Below, piece by piece: positions 7,655 to 16,833 of a DNA stretch of 64,000 nt. The DNA comes from JANQOH01 sp965201155 (lineage in GTDB: Bacteria > Pseudomonadota > Alphaproteobacteria > UBA7887). Each line of letters starts with the position of its first letter. Position 1 is the stretch's first letter. Under the pieces are notes generated by a model that was not told where the DNA came from, searched no databases, and worked only from the letters and a program-made list of their open reading frames with translations. The position numbers and the translations under genes are program-made. Where the stretch lies: positions 2,108,001 through 2,172,000 of the forward strand of contig OZ241752.1 in assembly GCA_965201155.1 (NCBI GenBank), read 5' to 3'.

Positions 7655-8725
7655 ATGCACGGTAGATTTACCGCGTTTGTCGGCGCTGTCGCCCTGGCGG
7701 CTGCGCCGGTCATGGCGGATACCGGGTTCCCGCCGCCGGTGGGCGACCCGAGCATCGTTCCTGAAGGGTCGGAACTGGCCAAGGTATTCGACGGCGGCTG
7801 CGTCCTCACGGAAGGCGTTGCGGCCGGCCATGACGGCTACATGTATTTCAGCGACATCACCTTCACCAAGTTTTGCACCGACGAAAGTGGCCTGTATCCG
7901 CAGGCCGGCAATATCTGGCGTCACGACCCGGCAAGCGGCGAAACCACGGTCTACCGCTCGCCGTCGGGCATGTCGAACGGCATCAAGTTCGACCGTGACG
8001 GCAACATGATCGCCGCCCTTGGCGCCGATTATGGCGGCCGCATGCTCGTCAAGACCGATATGTCGACCGGCAAGACCTACATCCTTACCGGTCTCTATAA
8101 CGGACGTCCCTACAATGCGCTCAACGACATCTCGATCGACGAGCAGGGGCGCATCTATTTCTCCGATCCGCGCTATCTCGGCCATGAGCCGGTGATGCAG
8201 CCCGGCTTCGCCGTCTATCGGCTGGACCCGGACGGCTCGGTGGACCGGATCATCACCAATGGCGGCAAGACCAACGGCGTTCTCGTCTCGCCCGACCAGA
8301 AGACCTTCTATCTGGTGAGCAACGACAATGGCTGGCTGGGCTTCATGCAGCTTGACGAAACCGACCAGGCGCCGATTGTCGGCCTGCATCTGCTGCAAGC
8401 CTATGACCTGCACGAGGACGGCACGGTCAGCAACCGCCGCGTGATGGTGGACTACGCCACGGCCTATGATACGCCGTGCAGCGGGCCGGACGGCCTGATC
8501 GCCGATGTCGACGGGAACATCTATGTCACGTCGCGTTGCGAGCACCGCCCCGGCGTCGTGGTCTATTCGCCTGGCGGAGAGGAACTCGCCTATATCTCTA
8601 CGGGCGAGGAACTGCCCACCAATGTCGGCTTCGGCCGCGGCGATGAAAGCAATGTGTTGTACCTGACCTCGGGCAACAGCCTCTACAAGATCACCCTCGG
8701 CAAGGACGGCTACCAACTGCCGTAA
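7655..8725 (+). CDS. SMP-30/gluconolactonase-like beta-propeller, exported
   Basis: A 356-residue protein of the SMP-30/gluconolactonase/LRE-like family. A signal peptide is visible (FVGAVALAAAPVMA before DTG), so it acts in the periplasm. The propeller repeats are recognisable: LTEGVAAGHDGYMYFSD, NGIKFDRDGN, YNALNDISIDEQGRIYFSDP, TNGVLVSPD and GPDGLIADVDGNIYVTS, containing the Glu, Asn and Asp residues that usually bind the divalent metal. Members hydrolyse sugar lactones or similar esters; the substrate here is unknown. GGGAGGAAG lies directly upstream of the ATG. An intrinsic terminator follows, so it is the last gene of its transcript. Confidence 0.88.
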   Translation: MHGRFTAFVGAVALAAAPVMADTGFPPPVGDPSIVPEGSELAKVFDGGCVLTEGVAAGHDGYMYFSDITFTKFCTDESGLYPQAGNIWRHDPASGETTVYRSPSGMSNGIKFDRDGNMIAALGADYGGRMLVKTDMSTGKTYILTGLYNGRPYNALNDISIDEQGRIYFSDPRYLGHEPVMQPGFAVYRLDPDGSVDRIITNGGKTNGVLVSPDQKTFYLVSNDNGWLGFMQLDETDQAPIVGLHLLQAYDLHEDGTVSNRRVMVDYATAYDTPCSGPDGLIADVDGNIYVTSRCEHRPGVVVYSPGGEELAYISTGEELPTNVGFGRGDESNVLYLTSGNSLYKITLGKDGYQLP

Positions 8726-8758
8726 GGCCGGCGGCGCCAAACCCCGAGATCTGCATAG

Positions 8759-8782
8759 CGGGCGGCTTCGGCCGCCCGTTTT
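8759..8782 (+). terminator. Intrinsic terminator with UUCG loop
   Basis: CGGGCGGC (8759-8766) pairs perfectly with GCCGCCCG (8771-8778) around a TTCG tetraloop, followed directly by TTTT. It lies 34 bases after the lactonase stop and 53 bases before the next start codon, so it separates the lactonase transcript from the PanB-like gene. Confidence 0.9.
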
Positions 8783-8834
8783 GCCTGCGCGCCGTGCCTT
8801 GCGGGCGGCAGGACATAATATGGAGGAAGTTCCC

Positions 8835-9737
8835 ATGGCGAGTCATGCGACGGGCGACGGCGGAATCCCGCCAAGAGATGCGCCGAAGCGCGGTCTGGCG
8901 CGGGTGATGACGCTGGGCGGCGCCTATGGTACCCGCAACTACACCGTGCACGGCCTGCGCGCGCAAAAGGGAAAGCGCGTTCTGGTCGAGACGCTGCCCT
9001 TCTCGCCCGAGGAAGCGGCAGCGGCTGAGGAAGCGGGCATCGACACCATGAAAGTGCGTTTCGACCCGGGCCGGCCCGATCTTGCGGCAGCGGTGCGCCG
9101 CGCTGCGCCCAACACGTTCATGGCGTTCTCGGTGCCGCTTGTTGCAGCGGCCAGTGAAGCCGAAGCGGTGCGGCTCGCCTATGACGCCATGGCGCTGGGT
9201 GCTGATGCCATCATGTGTCAATGGAGCCCGCGCTTCATTGCTGCCGCGGCGGAGGCCGGAGTGCCGGTGCAGGGCCATGCCGGGCTGGTGCCGCGAAAGA
9301 GCACATGGACCGGCGGTTTGCGCGCAGTTGGCAAGACGCTCGACGAGGCCTTGTGGGTCTACCGCGAAATCAAGGCGCTCGAAGAGGCCGGCGCCTACGC
9401 AGTCGAGGTGGAAGTGATCCCCGAAGCGCTGCTGGCGGAGATCAGCAAGCGCACGACCTTGATGACCTCATCCATCGGCGCCGGCAGCGGCGGCGATATC
9501 CAGTTTCTGTTTGCTGACGACATTCTGGGGAACAATCCGCCGCCCTGGCCGCGCCACTCACGGCAATATCGCACGCTCTACCGCATGAAAGAGGAAATGC
9601 AGGCCGAGCGCGTGGCGGCGTTCCGGGAATTTGCGGCCGATGTGCGCGAAGGCGCGTTCCCCGGCCCGGAGCATGTCATTGATGCGCCGGAGGGGCTGGT
9701 GGATGCCTTCCTGGAGGCGGCTGACGCGGCGGATTGA
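8835..9737 (+). CDS. Divergent PanB-like (ketopantoate hydroxymethyltransferase superfamily) enzyme
   Basis: A 300-residue TIM-barrel protein related to PanB, the enzyme that transfers a hydroxymethyl group to 2-oxoisovalerate. The second half is clearly PanB: VPVQGHAGLVPR (143-154), ALEEAGAYAVEVEVIPEAL (with E193 where PanB has its catalytic Glu), SSIGAGSGGDIQFLFADDILG, and the RMKEEMQAERVAAFREFAADV tail. The first half is not: the GDS motif is missing, the metal-binding Asp of the PanB ADLPF segment is replaced (MAFSVPL, S99), and the metal-binding Glu of IEGG is replaced (CQWSP, Q129). It is therefore unlikely to be the housekeeping PanB. Start choice: GGAGGAAG sits just before the ATG at 8835; a longer in-frame version from 8781 would start inside the upstream terminator. 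The gene is alone between a terminator and a convergent gene. Confidence 0.75.
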   Translation: MASHATGDGGIPPRDAPKRGLARVMTLGGAYGTRNYTVHGLRAQKGKRVLVETLPFSPEEAAAAEEAGIDTMKVRFDPGRPDLAAAVRRAAPNTFMAFSVPLVAAASEAEAVRLAYDAMALGADAIMCQWSPRFIAAAAEAGVPVQGHAGLVPRKSTWTGGLRAVGKTLDEALWVYREIKALEEAGAYAVEVEVIPEALLAEISKRTTLMTSSIGAGSGGDIQFLFADDILGNNPPPWPRHSRQYRTLYRMKEEMQAERVAAFREFAADVREGAFPGPEHVIDAPEGLVDAFLEAADAAD

Positions 9738-9764
9738 CCGCCGCGAACCCGCCTCCGGATCGGT

Positions 9765-10613
9765 CTATTGCGGGCGCCCGCCCCTGAGCAGGGTGCGCAG
9801 ATGCAGGCGCGTTTCGCCCACCGGATAATCGACATTCACCGAGTGGACGAGACTGCGATTGTCCCACAACAGGACGTCGCCGACGCGCCATTCGTGATCA
9901 TAGCGGTATTGCTGCCGGGTCATGTGGGCGAGAAGCATATCGAGCAATGCATCGCTTTCCCCGCGTTCCAGACCGACAACCGAATCGGTGCGGTTGGCAT
10001 TGAAGAAAATGGCCTTTTTGCCGGTATCCTCGTGGGTGCGGACGAGCGGGTGCACCACGTCCGGCGTTTCCGCGACCTCTTCGGGGGTGCGTTCCACAGC
10101 GCGCGCCGGCGCCCGTTTTGTGTCGTAGGCGTGGACTGCACTCAGCCCGTCAATGCGTTCCCTGGTCTCGCCGGGCAGGTCCTCATAGGCCTTTTCCGTG
10201 TTGCAGAAGCGTGTGTGGCCGCCGCTGGAGGGAATCTGCAGCGCATGGAACACAGTGGCCTTGGCGGGAAACGCCTTGAAGGAATGGTCCGTGTGCCAGC
10301 CGGAGCGGCGGTTGAGGCGCGGATCTGCGGGTTTGTCATCGGGTTTTTTGTAAGTGCTGTCGAGACGCGAGATTTCCGGCCGTTCCTCGACCCAGTGGCT
10401 GCGCGTGATTTCAGTATCCGGCTCGCCGAAATAGCAGGCGACGTCGTAGAACTCCTGCGGCGACAGGGGGGTGCTGCGCAGGCAGAGCAGGTGATGGGTG
10501 AGGAATGCGCTGTTGATTTGCGCGACGTCATCGGCATTCAGCGGTTTCGAGAGGTCTGCGCCCACCACTTCTGCGCCCAGTGCATCGCCCAATGGGCGGA
10601 TTTCCAGGGTCAT
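9765..10613 (-). CDS. TauD/TfdA-family 2-oxoglutarate dioxygenase
   Basis: A 282-residue Fe(II)/2-oxoglutarate oxygenase of the TauD/TfdA family. The iron site is visible as WHTDHSF (H107, D109) and the distal LVHSVN (H257). The 2-oxoglutarate arginine is in RLHLRTLL (269-275). Family members oxidise taurine, aryloxyacetates, sulfonates or similar compounds; this one cannot be assigned. It is divergent from yejE and converges with the PanB-like gene. In the 167-base intergenic region a dyad CTACGC-N8-GCGTAG lies at 10635-10654, a possible operator. Confidence 0.88.
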   Translation of the reverse strand: MTLEIRPLGDALGAEVVGADLSKPLNADDVAQINSAFLTHHLLCLRSTPLSPQEFYDVACYFGEPDTEITRSHWVEERPEISRLDSTYKKPDDKPADPRLNRRSGWHTDHSFKAFPAKATVFHALQIPSSGGHTRFCNTEKAYEDLPGETRERIDGLSAVHAYDTKRAPARAVERTPEEVAETPDVVHPLVRTHEDTGKKAIFFNANRTDSVVGLERGESDALLDMLLAHMTRQQYRYDHEWRVGDVLLWDNRSLVHSVNVDYPVGETRLHLRTLLRGGRPQ

Positions 10614-10780
10614 GGCTTGTTTCCTTCCGCAACACTACGCCTGTGGCAGCGTAGCATGAATGGTGCGGGGGAGCGAATCGTGCGAGGCGGCGGCGTCGCA
10701 AGCAGGCTGTCTTTCGGCTATGGTTCGCCGCGCCTCCGCGCCTGCGCCGCGGCGCCCGGAAATGCATGACAAGGACCGCC

Positions 10781-11887
10781 ATGAACCGCGCCCCTGCCGA
10801 GCCGATTGCGTCCTTTCCGACTGCGCCACCGGAGGCGCCGGACGAACGCTTTCTCGGCATGCGCATATCCCGGCTCAACCGCCGCCGCCTGCGCAATTTC
10901 CGGCGCAATCGACGCGGATACTGGAGCTTCTGGTTGTTTCTGGTGCTGTTCGCGTTCAGCCTGCCGGCCGAATTCATTGCCAATGACAAGCCGATCCTCA
11001 TCTGGCATGGCGGCACTCTGTTTGCGCCGGTGCTCAAATCCTATGCGGAAACCGAATTCGGCGGCGATTTCGAAACCGAAGCGGATTATCGCGACCCCTT
11101 CGTGCAGGAGCTGATAGAGGACGGGGGCGGCCGCATCTTCTGGCCGCTTATTCCGTTTCGCTACGACACGGTGAATTTTCAGTTGACGGTTCCGTCGCCG
11201 GCCCCGCCGTCTGCCGAGAACTGGCTCGGAACCGATGACCAGGGCCGCGATGTGGCGGCGCGCCTGTTATACGGCTTTCGTATTTCCGTGTTGTTCGGAC
11301 TCATACTTACGGCCGTCAGTTCCGTGGTCGGTGTGGCGGCAGGCGCGGTGCAGGGCTATTTCGGCGGCTGGGTGGACCTGATCTTTCAGCGCTTCATCGA
11401 AATCTGGTCGGGCCTGCCGGTGCTTTATCTGCTGATTATTCTCGCCAGTATCGTTGAGCCGAATTTCTGGTGGCTGCTCGGCCTCATGCTGTTGTTCAGC
11501 TGGATGGCGCTGGTCGGCGTCGTGCGCGCCGAATTCCTGCGCGCGCGCAATTTCGAGTTCGTGCGGGCGGCGCGGGCGCTGGGGGTCAGCAACGGGGCGA
11601 TCATGTTCCGCCACATTCTCCCCAACGCCATGGTGGCGACATTCACTTTTCTGCCATTCATCCTCACCGGCTCGGTGACCGTTCTGACATCGCTTGATTT
11701 TCTGGGGTTCGGCCTGCCGCCGGGGTCGCCGTCTCTGGGCGAATTGCTGAACCAGGGCAAGAACAACCTGCAGGCGCCGTGGCTCGGCCTTACAGGGTTT
11801 TTCACCCTGGCGCTTATGCTATCGCTGCTGGTGTTCATCGGCGAGGCGGTGCGCGACGCTTTCGATCCGCGCAAGACCAACCTGTAG
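10781..11887 (+). CDS. yejE: Microcin C-type peptide ABC transporter permease YejE
   Basis: A 368-residue inner-membrane permease. It has the long N-terminal extension specific to YejE (RRGYWSFWLFLVLF, AEFIANDKPILI, ETEFGGDFETEADYRDPF) followed by the standard DppC-like core: LGTDDQGRDVAARLLYGFRIS, and the ATPase-contacting EFVRAARALGVSNGAIMFRHILPN loop. I start it at 10781 because AAGGA sits five bases upstream; an ATG at 10766 in frame would add five residues. It is followed at once by yejF. The usual partners yejA (binding protein) and yejB (other permease) are not upstream, where a divergent oxygenase lies instead. Confidence 0.92.
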   Translation: MNRAPAEPIASFPTAPPEAPDERFLGMRISRLNRRRLRNFRRNRRGYWSFWLFLVLFAFSLPAEFIANDKPILIWHGGTLFAPVLKSYAETEFGGDFETEADYRDPFVQELIEDGGGRIFWPLIPFRYDTVNFQLTVPSPAPPSAENWLGTDDQGRDVAARLLYGFRISVLFGLILTAVSSVVGVAAGAVQGYFGGWVDLIFQRFIEIWSGLPVLYLLIILASIVEPNFWWLLGLMLLFSWMALVGVVRAEFLRARNFEFVRAARALGVSNGAIMFRHILPNAMVATFTFLPFILTGSVTVLTSLDFLGFGLPPGSPSLGELLNQGKNNLQAPWLGLTGFFTLALMLSLLVFIGEAVRDAFDPRKTNL

Positions 11888-11893
11888 CCGCGC

Positions 11894-13516
11894 ATGAGCC
11901 TGCTCGAAATCGAGGACCTTGCGGTCAGCTTTCACCTCGAGGGCCGGGAAATCCCGGCAGTGCGGCGGGCGTCGCTGGCGCTGGACCGCGGCGACACGGC
12001 GGCGCTGGTGGGGGAGTCGGGGTCGGGGAAGTCGGTCACCGCGCTGTCGATACTGCAATTGCTGCCCTATCCGCGGGCCAGCCACCCGCGCGGCACCATT
12101 CGCTTTGACGGCAATGAGATGATCGGCGCCGGACGGGGGGCCCTGCGGCGGATTCGCGGCAACCGCATCGCCATGGTGTTTCAGGAGCCGATGACCTCGC
12201 TCAATCCCCTGCATACGGTGGAGAAGCAGGTTACCGAAACACTGTTGCTGCACAAGGAGCTTGCGCCGACGGCGGCGCGGGCACGCTGTCTGGAGCTTCT
12301 GGACATGGTGGGCCTAGACGATGCCGAACAACGGCTCAAGGTATGGCCGCACCAGCTTTCGGGCGGGCAGCGCCAGCGCGTCATGATCGCCATGGCGCTG
12401 GCAAATGAACCCGACCTGCTGATCGCCGATGAACCCACCACAGCGCTGGATGTGACGGTGCAGGCGCAAATCCTGCAATTGCTGATGGACCTTCAGCGCC
12501 GCCTCGGCATGGCGATCCTGCTCATCACCCACGACCTCACCATTGTCCGCAATATCGCCGGCCGCGTGCATGTCATGACAGACGGCGAAATCGTCGAACA
12601 GGGCGAGACTGACCGGATTTTCACGGCGCCCGGGCATCCCTATACGCGGAAGCTGCTGGCGGCGCAGCCGGGTGCAGCGCCGCCCGCCGGCACAGGCCAG
12701 GCACCGGTGGTGATGGCGGCGGAGAATTTGCGTGTGTGGTTTCCGGTGCGCCGCGGCGTGCTGCGGCGCACGGTGGCGCATATCAAGGCAGTGAACGGCG
12801 TGTCGTTTTCCCTGCGCGCAGGTGAGACGGTAGGTGTGGTGGGGGAGTCCGGGTCGGGCAAGACCTCGCTCGGTATGGCGTTGCTGCGGCTGATTTCCAG
12901 CGAGGGGCCGATCCGCTTCGACGGAACCGATATTTCCGGCTGGCGCAGCGGCGCCCTGCGCCCGTTGCGGCGCGAAATGCAAGTGGTGTTTCAGGACCCG
13001 TTCTCATCTCTCAGCCCGCGTCTGTCAGTTTTCGAGATTGTCGAGGAAGGGATGCGGGTGCACGGCATCGGCGACGATCAGCAGGCGCGGCGCCGGCTGG
13101 TTGCGGAAGCGCTGGCGGAAGTGGGGGTCGACCCGCTGGCCATGGACCGCTATCCGCACGAGTTTTCAGGCGGCCAGCGCCAGCGCATCGCCATTGCGCG
13201 CGCCCTGGTGCTCAAACCCCGCTTCCTGATGCTCGACGAACCGACCAGCGCGCTCGACATGACGGTGCAGGCGCAGATTGTCGATCTGCTGCGCGATCTG
13301 CAACAACAGCACAGGCTGGCATATCTGTTCATCAGCCACGATCTGCGCGTGGTGCGCGCTCTGGCCAATCACGTGATTGTCATGCGCGCCGGCAAGGTTG
13401 TGGAGCAGGGGCCGGCGCTCGCTGTGTTCGAGAACCCGCAAACTGCCTATACGCGCGCCCTGATGGCGGCGGCATTCGAAATCAGGGCCGTCGAAGCAGA
13501 CACGCGCACGTCTTGA
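11894..13516 (+). CDS. yejF: Peptide ABC transporter dual ATPase YejF
   Basis: A 540-residue protein made of two fused ABC ATPase domains, the arrangement of YejF. Domain 1 (about 1-260) has Walker A GESGSGKS, signature LSGGQRQRV and Walker B LLIADEP. Domain 2 (about 275-535) has Walker A GESGSGKT, signature FSGGQRQRI and Walker B LMLDEPTSALD. Each domain ends with the oligopeptide-type extension (TAPGHPYTRKLL and ENPQTAYTRALM). It starts six bases after yejE and powers uptake of oligopeptides or peptide-like compounds. A second locus in this window (52111-53963) has two permeases without an ATPase and could share this subunit. Confidence 0.94.
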   Translation: MSLLEIEDLAVSFHLEGREIPAVRRASLALDRGDTAALVGESGSGKSVTALSILQLLPYPRASHPRGTIRFDGNEMIGAGRGALRRIRGNRIAMVFQEPMTSLNPLHTVEKQVTETLLLHKELAPTAARARCLELLDMVGLDDAEQRLKVWPHQLSGGQRQRVMIAMALANEPDLLIADEPTTALDVTVQAQILQLLMDLQRRLGMAILLITHDLTIVRNIAGRVHVMTDGEIVEQGETDRIFTAPGHPYTRKLLAAQPGAAPPAGTGQAPVVMAAENLRVWFPVRRGVLRRTVAHIKAVNGVSFSLRAGETVGVVGESGSGKTSLGMALLRLISSEGPIRFDGTDISGWRSGALRPLRREMQVVFQDPFSSLSPRLSVFEIVEEGMRVHGIGDDQQARRRLVAEALAEVGVDPLAMDRYPHEFSGGQRQRIAIARALVLKPRFLMLDEPTSALDMTVQAQIVDLLRDLQQQHRLAYLFISHDLRVVRALANHVIVMRAGKVVEQGPALAVFENPQTAYTRALMAAAFEIRAVEADTRTS

Positions 13517-13593
13517 CCGGCGCCGATGTAAAGGCAGTTATAACCCGCTAGGGGCTGCGGATAGAGCGGCAGGAATCCAAGGGCGAGGCTCGT

Positions 13594-13743
13594 ATGAAAG
13601 TCGTACGCGAAGCAGTCGATATCGGCATTGCCGACATCGCAGCAGGCCGTTTCAGAGACTTCGATACCGCCAAATCCCTGCACGACCACCTGTCGACCCT
13701 GGTTGAGGAAGCACTTCGCTCGGCGGACACCGACGGTGATTGA
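13594..13743 (+). CDS. Small antitoxin-like protein (49 aa)
   Basis: A 49-residue frame with an ATG at 13594 preceded by GGGCGAGG. The translation begins MKVVREAVDIGIADIAAGRF and continues RDFDTAKSLHDHLSTLVEEALRS. The pattern of a GIADIAAGR turn followed by an FD-x-hydrophobic helix resembles the C-terminal part of type II antitoxins (ParD-like and related short families). No toxin gene lies next to it: yejF is upstream, ubiH converges downstream. It may be a remnant, a solitary antitoxin or a shortened gene. The frame is open upstream to about 13552 without another strong start. Confidence 0.5.
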   Translation: MKVVREAVDIGIADIAAGRFRDFDTAKSLHDHLSTLVEEALRSADTDGD

Positions 13744-13854
13744 TGACGGACGACCGCCGATGGCGGGTATCGAATAAGCTCAGTGCTTTTGTCACCACTG
13801 CCGTTGCATTGGCGATCCTCGGCCGGGGTTTTCCCGGCTGACACGAGTGCCGCG

Positions 13855-15069
13855 TCAGCCGGGGGGATGGGCGAGGGCGGGCAGGTGTCCGGTCAGGCCC
13901 ATGGCGTGGCGCATGAACAGGCGTTTCAGAGGCGGGGCGCGGTGTACTGCGGCGAGGCCGAGGCGGCGCGCCGCCGTCAGTGCCGGCGACTCGGTGGTGA
14001 ACAGGCGGTTCAGGCCGTCGGTGGCGAGGGTCATGGTCAGAGAATCCGCCTGCCGCCGGCGTTGATAATGCGCCAGGGGTGCGCGGCTGCCGATGTCCAG
14101 GCCGAGGCGGGCTGCGTCAACCAGGGCTTCGGTCAGCGCGGCGGCGTCGCGCAGGCCCAGATTCAAACCCTGCCCGGCGATCGGGTGAATGGCGTGGGCG
14201 GCGTCGCCCGCGAGCACAAGGCGATGGCCGATCAGTGTCTGCGGACGCACCAGTTCGACCGGGTAGCGCCAACGTGGACCGACCAGCGAAAGGCGGCCCA
14301 GGAAGTCGGTGAACCGCCATTGGATTTCGGCCAGAAACGCTGCGTCGTCCAGCGCCATCATCGCGGGTGCAAGGTCGGCGCGCTCAGTCCAGACCAGTGA
14401 TGACCGGTTTCCGGGCAAGGGCAGGATGGCGAACGGACCGGCGGCCAGGAACCGCTCATGGGCGATGCCGTGATGCGGGCGCTCATGCGCCACGGTGCAC
14501 ACGATGGCGGTCTGGTCGTAGGCGCGGCGCCAGACCGCGATGCCGGCACGGGCGCGGGTCTGCGACTCCTTGCCGTCCACGGCCGCCACCACGCGCGCGG
14601 TGATGCGTTGGCCGTCATCGAGCACGGCGCGCGCATCTGCGGCGCGGTCGAGCTCGACAATCCGCCGCGGCGCCAGTTGCACGAGGCCGGGCAGCGCACC
14701 TGCGCGTTCCGCCAAGGCGCGGCGCAGAAAGCGGTTCTCGACCATGTAGCCCAGCGGTTCGGTGCCGAGATCCGCATGGTCATAATGGAGAAACAACCGC
14801 GAGTCGCGGTCGCTCACGCGGATTTCGCGGATGGGTTCGGCCTGTGCGGAGAGCGCTTCCCACAGGCCGCAATTGGCGAGAATTCGCGCTGACCCGGCGG
14901 CGATGGCCGAGGCGCGGCCGTCGAAACCGGCGTCGATACGGTCGTCAACGGGGCGGGCATCCACGATGACGGCGGAAAACCCCGCATCGGCCAGCGCGCA
15001 TCCCAGCGCAAGGCCCACCATACCGCCGCCAACGATCAGCACATCTGCATCATGCTCCGGGCGAGCCAT
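13855..15069 (-). CDS. UbiH/UbiF-family FAD-dependent hydroxylase
   Basis: A 404-residue flavoprotein monooxygenase of the ubiquinone biosynthesis type. It hydroxylates the aromatic ring of a ubiquinone intermediate at the inner membrane. Visible signatures are the dinucleotide fold VGGGMVGLALGCALADAG (about 13-30), the NADPH/FAD motif region, and the second FAD motif GDAAHAIHPIAGQGLNLGL (about 285-303) that is typical for UbiH/F/I. Which ring position it hydroxylates cannot be told from sequence alone, so no symbol is given. It is divergent from guaA. Confidence 0.88.
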   Translation of the reverse strand: MARPEHDADVLIVGGGMVGLALGCALADAGFSAVIVDARPVDDRIDAGFDGRASAIAAGSARILANCGLWEALSAQAEPIREIRVSDRDSRLFLHYDHADLGTEPLGYMVENRFLRRALAERAGALPGLVQLAPRRIVELDRAADARAVLDDGQRITARVVAAVDGKESQTRARAGIAVWRRAYDQTAIVCTVAHERPHHGIAHERFLAAGPFAILPLPGNRSSLVWTERADLAPAMMALDDAAFLAEIQWRFTDFLGRLSLVGPRWRYPVELVRPQTLIGHRLVLAGDAAHAIHPIAGQGLNLGLRDAAALTEALVDAARLGLDIGSRAPLAHYQRRRQADSLTMTLATDGLNRLFTTESPALTAARRLGLAAVHRAPPLKRLFMRHAMGLTGHLPALAHPPG

Positions 15070-15179
15070 TTCCTGTCATTCCGTGTGTGGCGATTCCGCG
15101 GTTCACTATTCCTTTGTCGGCATGGCCGGTAAAGCGATACAAGACCCCAGTGGCGTGCGGTGAGCGGTGAGGCGGAGGA

Positions 15180-16727
15180 ATGCAGGATTCGGTGCTCATC
15201 ATAGATTTCGGATCGCAGGTGACGCAGTTGATTGCGCGGCGCGTGCGGGAATCGGGCGTCTATTGCGAGGTGGTTCCCGTGCAGAACGCCGAGACCGCCC
15301 TGGCGCACTCGCACCCCAAGGCGGTGATCCTTTCCGGCGGCCCCGAGTCGGTCACGATGGCGGCGACGCCGCGGGCGCCGGACACGCTGTACGCGCGCGG
15401 TATTCCATTGCTCGGCATTTGCTACGGGCAGCAGACAATGGTGGAACAACTTGGCGGCGCGGTGGCGGCCGGTGCCAGGCGCGAGTTCGGACGCGCCAGC
15501 ATGGATGTCATCCGCGCCAGTCCGCTGCTCCGCGGCATCGCCGAACCGGGCGATCGGCTGCCGGTATGGATGAGCCACGGCGATCATGTCACGGCGCTGC
15601 CGCCGGGGTTCGAAGCCTTCGCGGTTTCCGACGGCGCGCCGTGTGCGGCGATCCAGAATGCCGCGGAACAGCGCTACGGGGTGCAGTTTCATCCCGAGGT
15701 GGTTCACACGCCGGCGGGGCGGGCGATGCTGCGGAATTTCACCCACGACATTGCGGGATGCGCGGGCGACTGGACGATGACCGCGTTTCGCGAGGCGGAA
15801 GTCGCGCGCATTCGCGACCGGGTGGGAGACGGGCGGGTGATCTGCGGCTTGTCGGGCGGCGTCGACTCGTCGGTTGCCGCCATGCTCGTGCATGAGGCGG
15901 TCGGCGATCGGCTGGACTGCGTGCTTGTCGATACAGGATTGCTGCGGGAAGGCGAGGCGGATGAAGTGGAGCGCCTGTTCCGCGGGCGCTTCGCCCTTCG
16001 CCTCCACCGGGTCGATGCGGGACCGGCGTTCATGCGCGCCCTCGCCGGCATCACCGACCCCGAGGTCAAGCGTAAGCGCATCGGCGCGCTGTTCATCGAA
16101 TTGTTCGAAGCGCAGGCGCAGGCTTTGGGCGGGGCCGATTTCCTCGCCCAGGGAACCTTGTACCCGGATGTAATCGAGTCGGTGTCGTTTGCCGGCGGTC
16201 CGAGCGCGACAATCAAGTCGCATCACAATGTCGGCGGCCTGCCGGAGCGCATGAATCTGGTGCTGGTAGAGCCGCTGCGTACCTTGTTCAAGGACGAAGT
16301 GCGGGCGCTGGGACGCGAACTCGGCTTGCCGGACGATCTTCTGGGGCGCCATCCCTTTCCCGGCCCCGGCCTTGCGGTGCGCATCCCGGGGGAAGTGACG
16401 GCGGAGAGGGTTGCGATCCTGCGGCGCGCGGACAGTATCTTCATCGAGGAACTGCGCGCTGCCGGACTGTATGATGAAATCTGGCAGGCGTTTGCGGTGC
16501 TGCTGCCGGTGCGCACGGTGGGGGTGATGGGCGACCGGCGCACCTATGACCATGCCTGCGCACTGCGCGCGGTGACGGCGACCGATGGCATGACCGCCGA
16601 CACCTATCCGTTCGAGCATGACTTTCTGGCGCGCATTGCCGCGCGCGTTGTCAATAATGTGCCGGGAATCAACCGGGTGGTGTATGATGTGACGTCAAAG
16701 CCGCCGGGCACGATCGAATGGGAATAG
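15180..16727 (+). CDS. guaA: GMP synthase (glutamine-hydrolysing)
   Basis: A 515-residue two-domain enzyme converting XMP to GMP with glutamine and ATP. The glutamine amidotransferase domain (about 1-200) has GICYGQQ with the nucleophilic cysteine and the HPEVVHT histidine. The ATP pyrophosphatase domain begins with the P-loop LSGGVDSSV. The dimerisation domain contains HPFPGPGLAVRI and ends in the conserved KPPGTIEWE. Length is normal for the family. A GAGGCGGAGGA stretch precedes the ATG closely. The gene stands as a single unit, divergent from ubiH. Confidence 0.97.
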   Translation: MQDSVLIIDFGSQVTQLIARRVRESGVYCEVVPVQNAETALAHSHPKAVILSGGPESVTMAATPRAPDTLYARGIPLLGICYGQQTMVEQLGGAVAAGARREFGRASMDVIRASPLLRGIAEPGDRLPVWMSHGDHVTALPPGFEAFAVSDGAPCAAIQNAAEQRYGVQFHPEVVHTPAGRAMLRNFTHDIAGCAGDWTMTAFREAEVARIRDRVGDGRVICGLSGGVDSSVAAMLVHEAVGDRLDCVLVDTGLLREGEADEVERLFRGRFALRLHRVDAGPAFMRALAGITDPEVKRKRIGALFIELFEAQAQALGGADFLAQGTLYPDVIESVSFAGGPSATIKSHHNVGGLPERMNLVLVEPLRTLFKDEVRALGRELGLPDDLLGRHPFPGPGLAVRIPGEVTAERVAILRRADSIFIEELRAAGLYDEIWQAFAVLLPVRTVGVMGDRRTYDHACALRAVTATDGMTADTYPFEHDFLARIAARVVNNVPGINRVVYDVTSKPPGTIEWE

Positions 16728-16833
16728 GCGACTGAACAGAACCTTGCCTGCCGCTGCCGCTCCCATTATGGTCCGGCGGCGTTCGCCACATTTCTGATAT
16801 CATCCAGCGACATACGCATGTTCGGAGGCCGCG

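Noticed and set aside
13822..13838. GCCGGG-N5-CCCGGC hairpin as terminator between the small ORF and ubiH
   Set aside because: The stem is short and no T-run follows on either strand.
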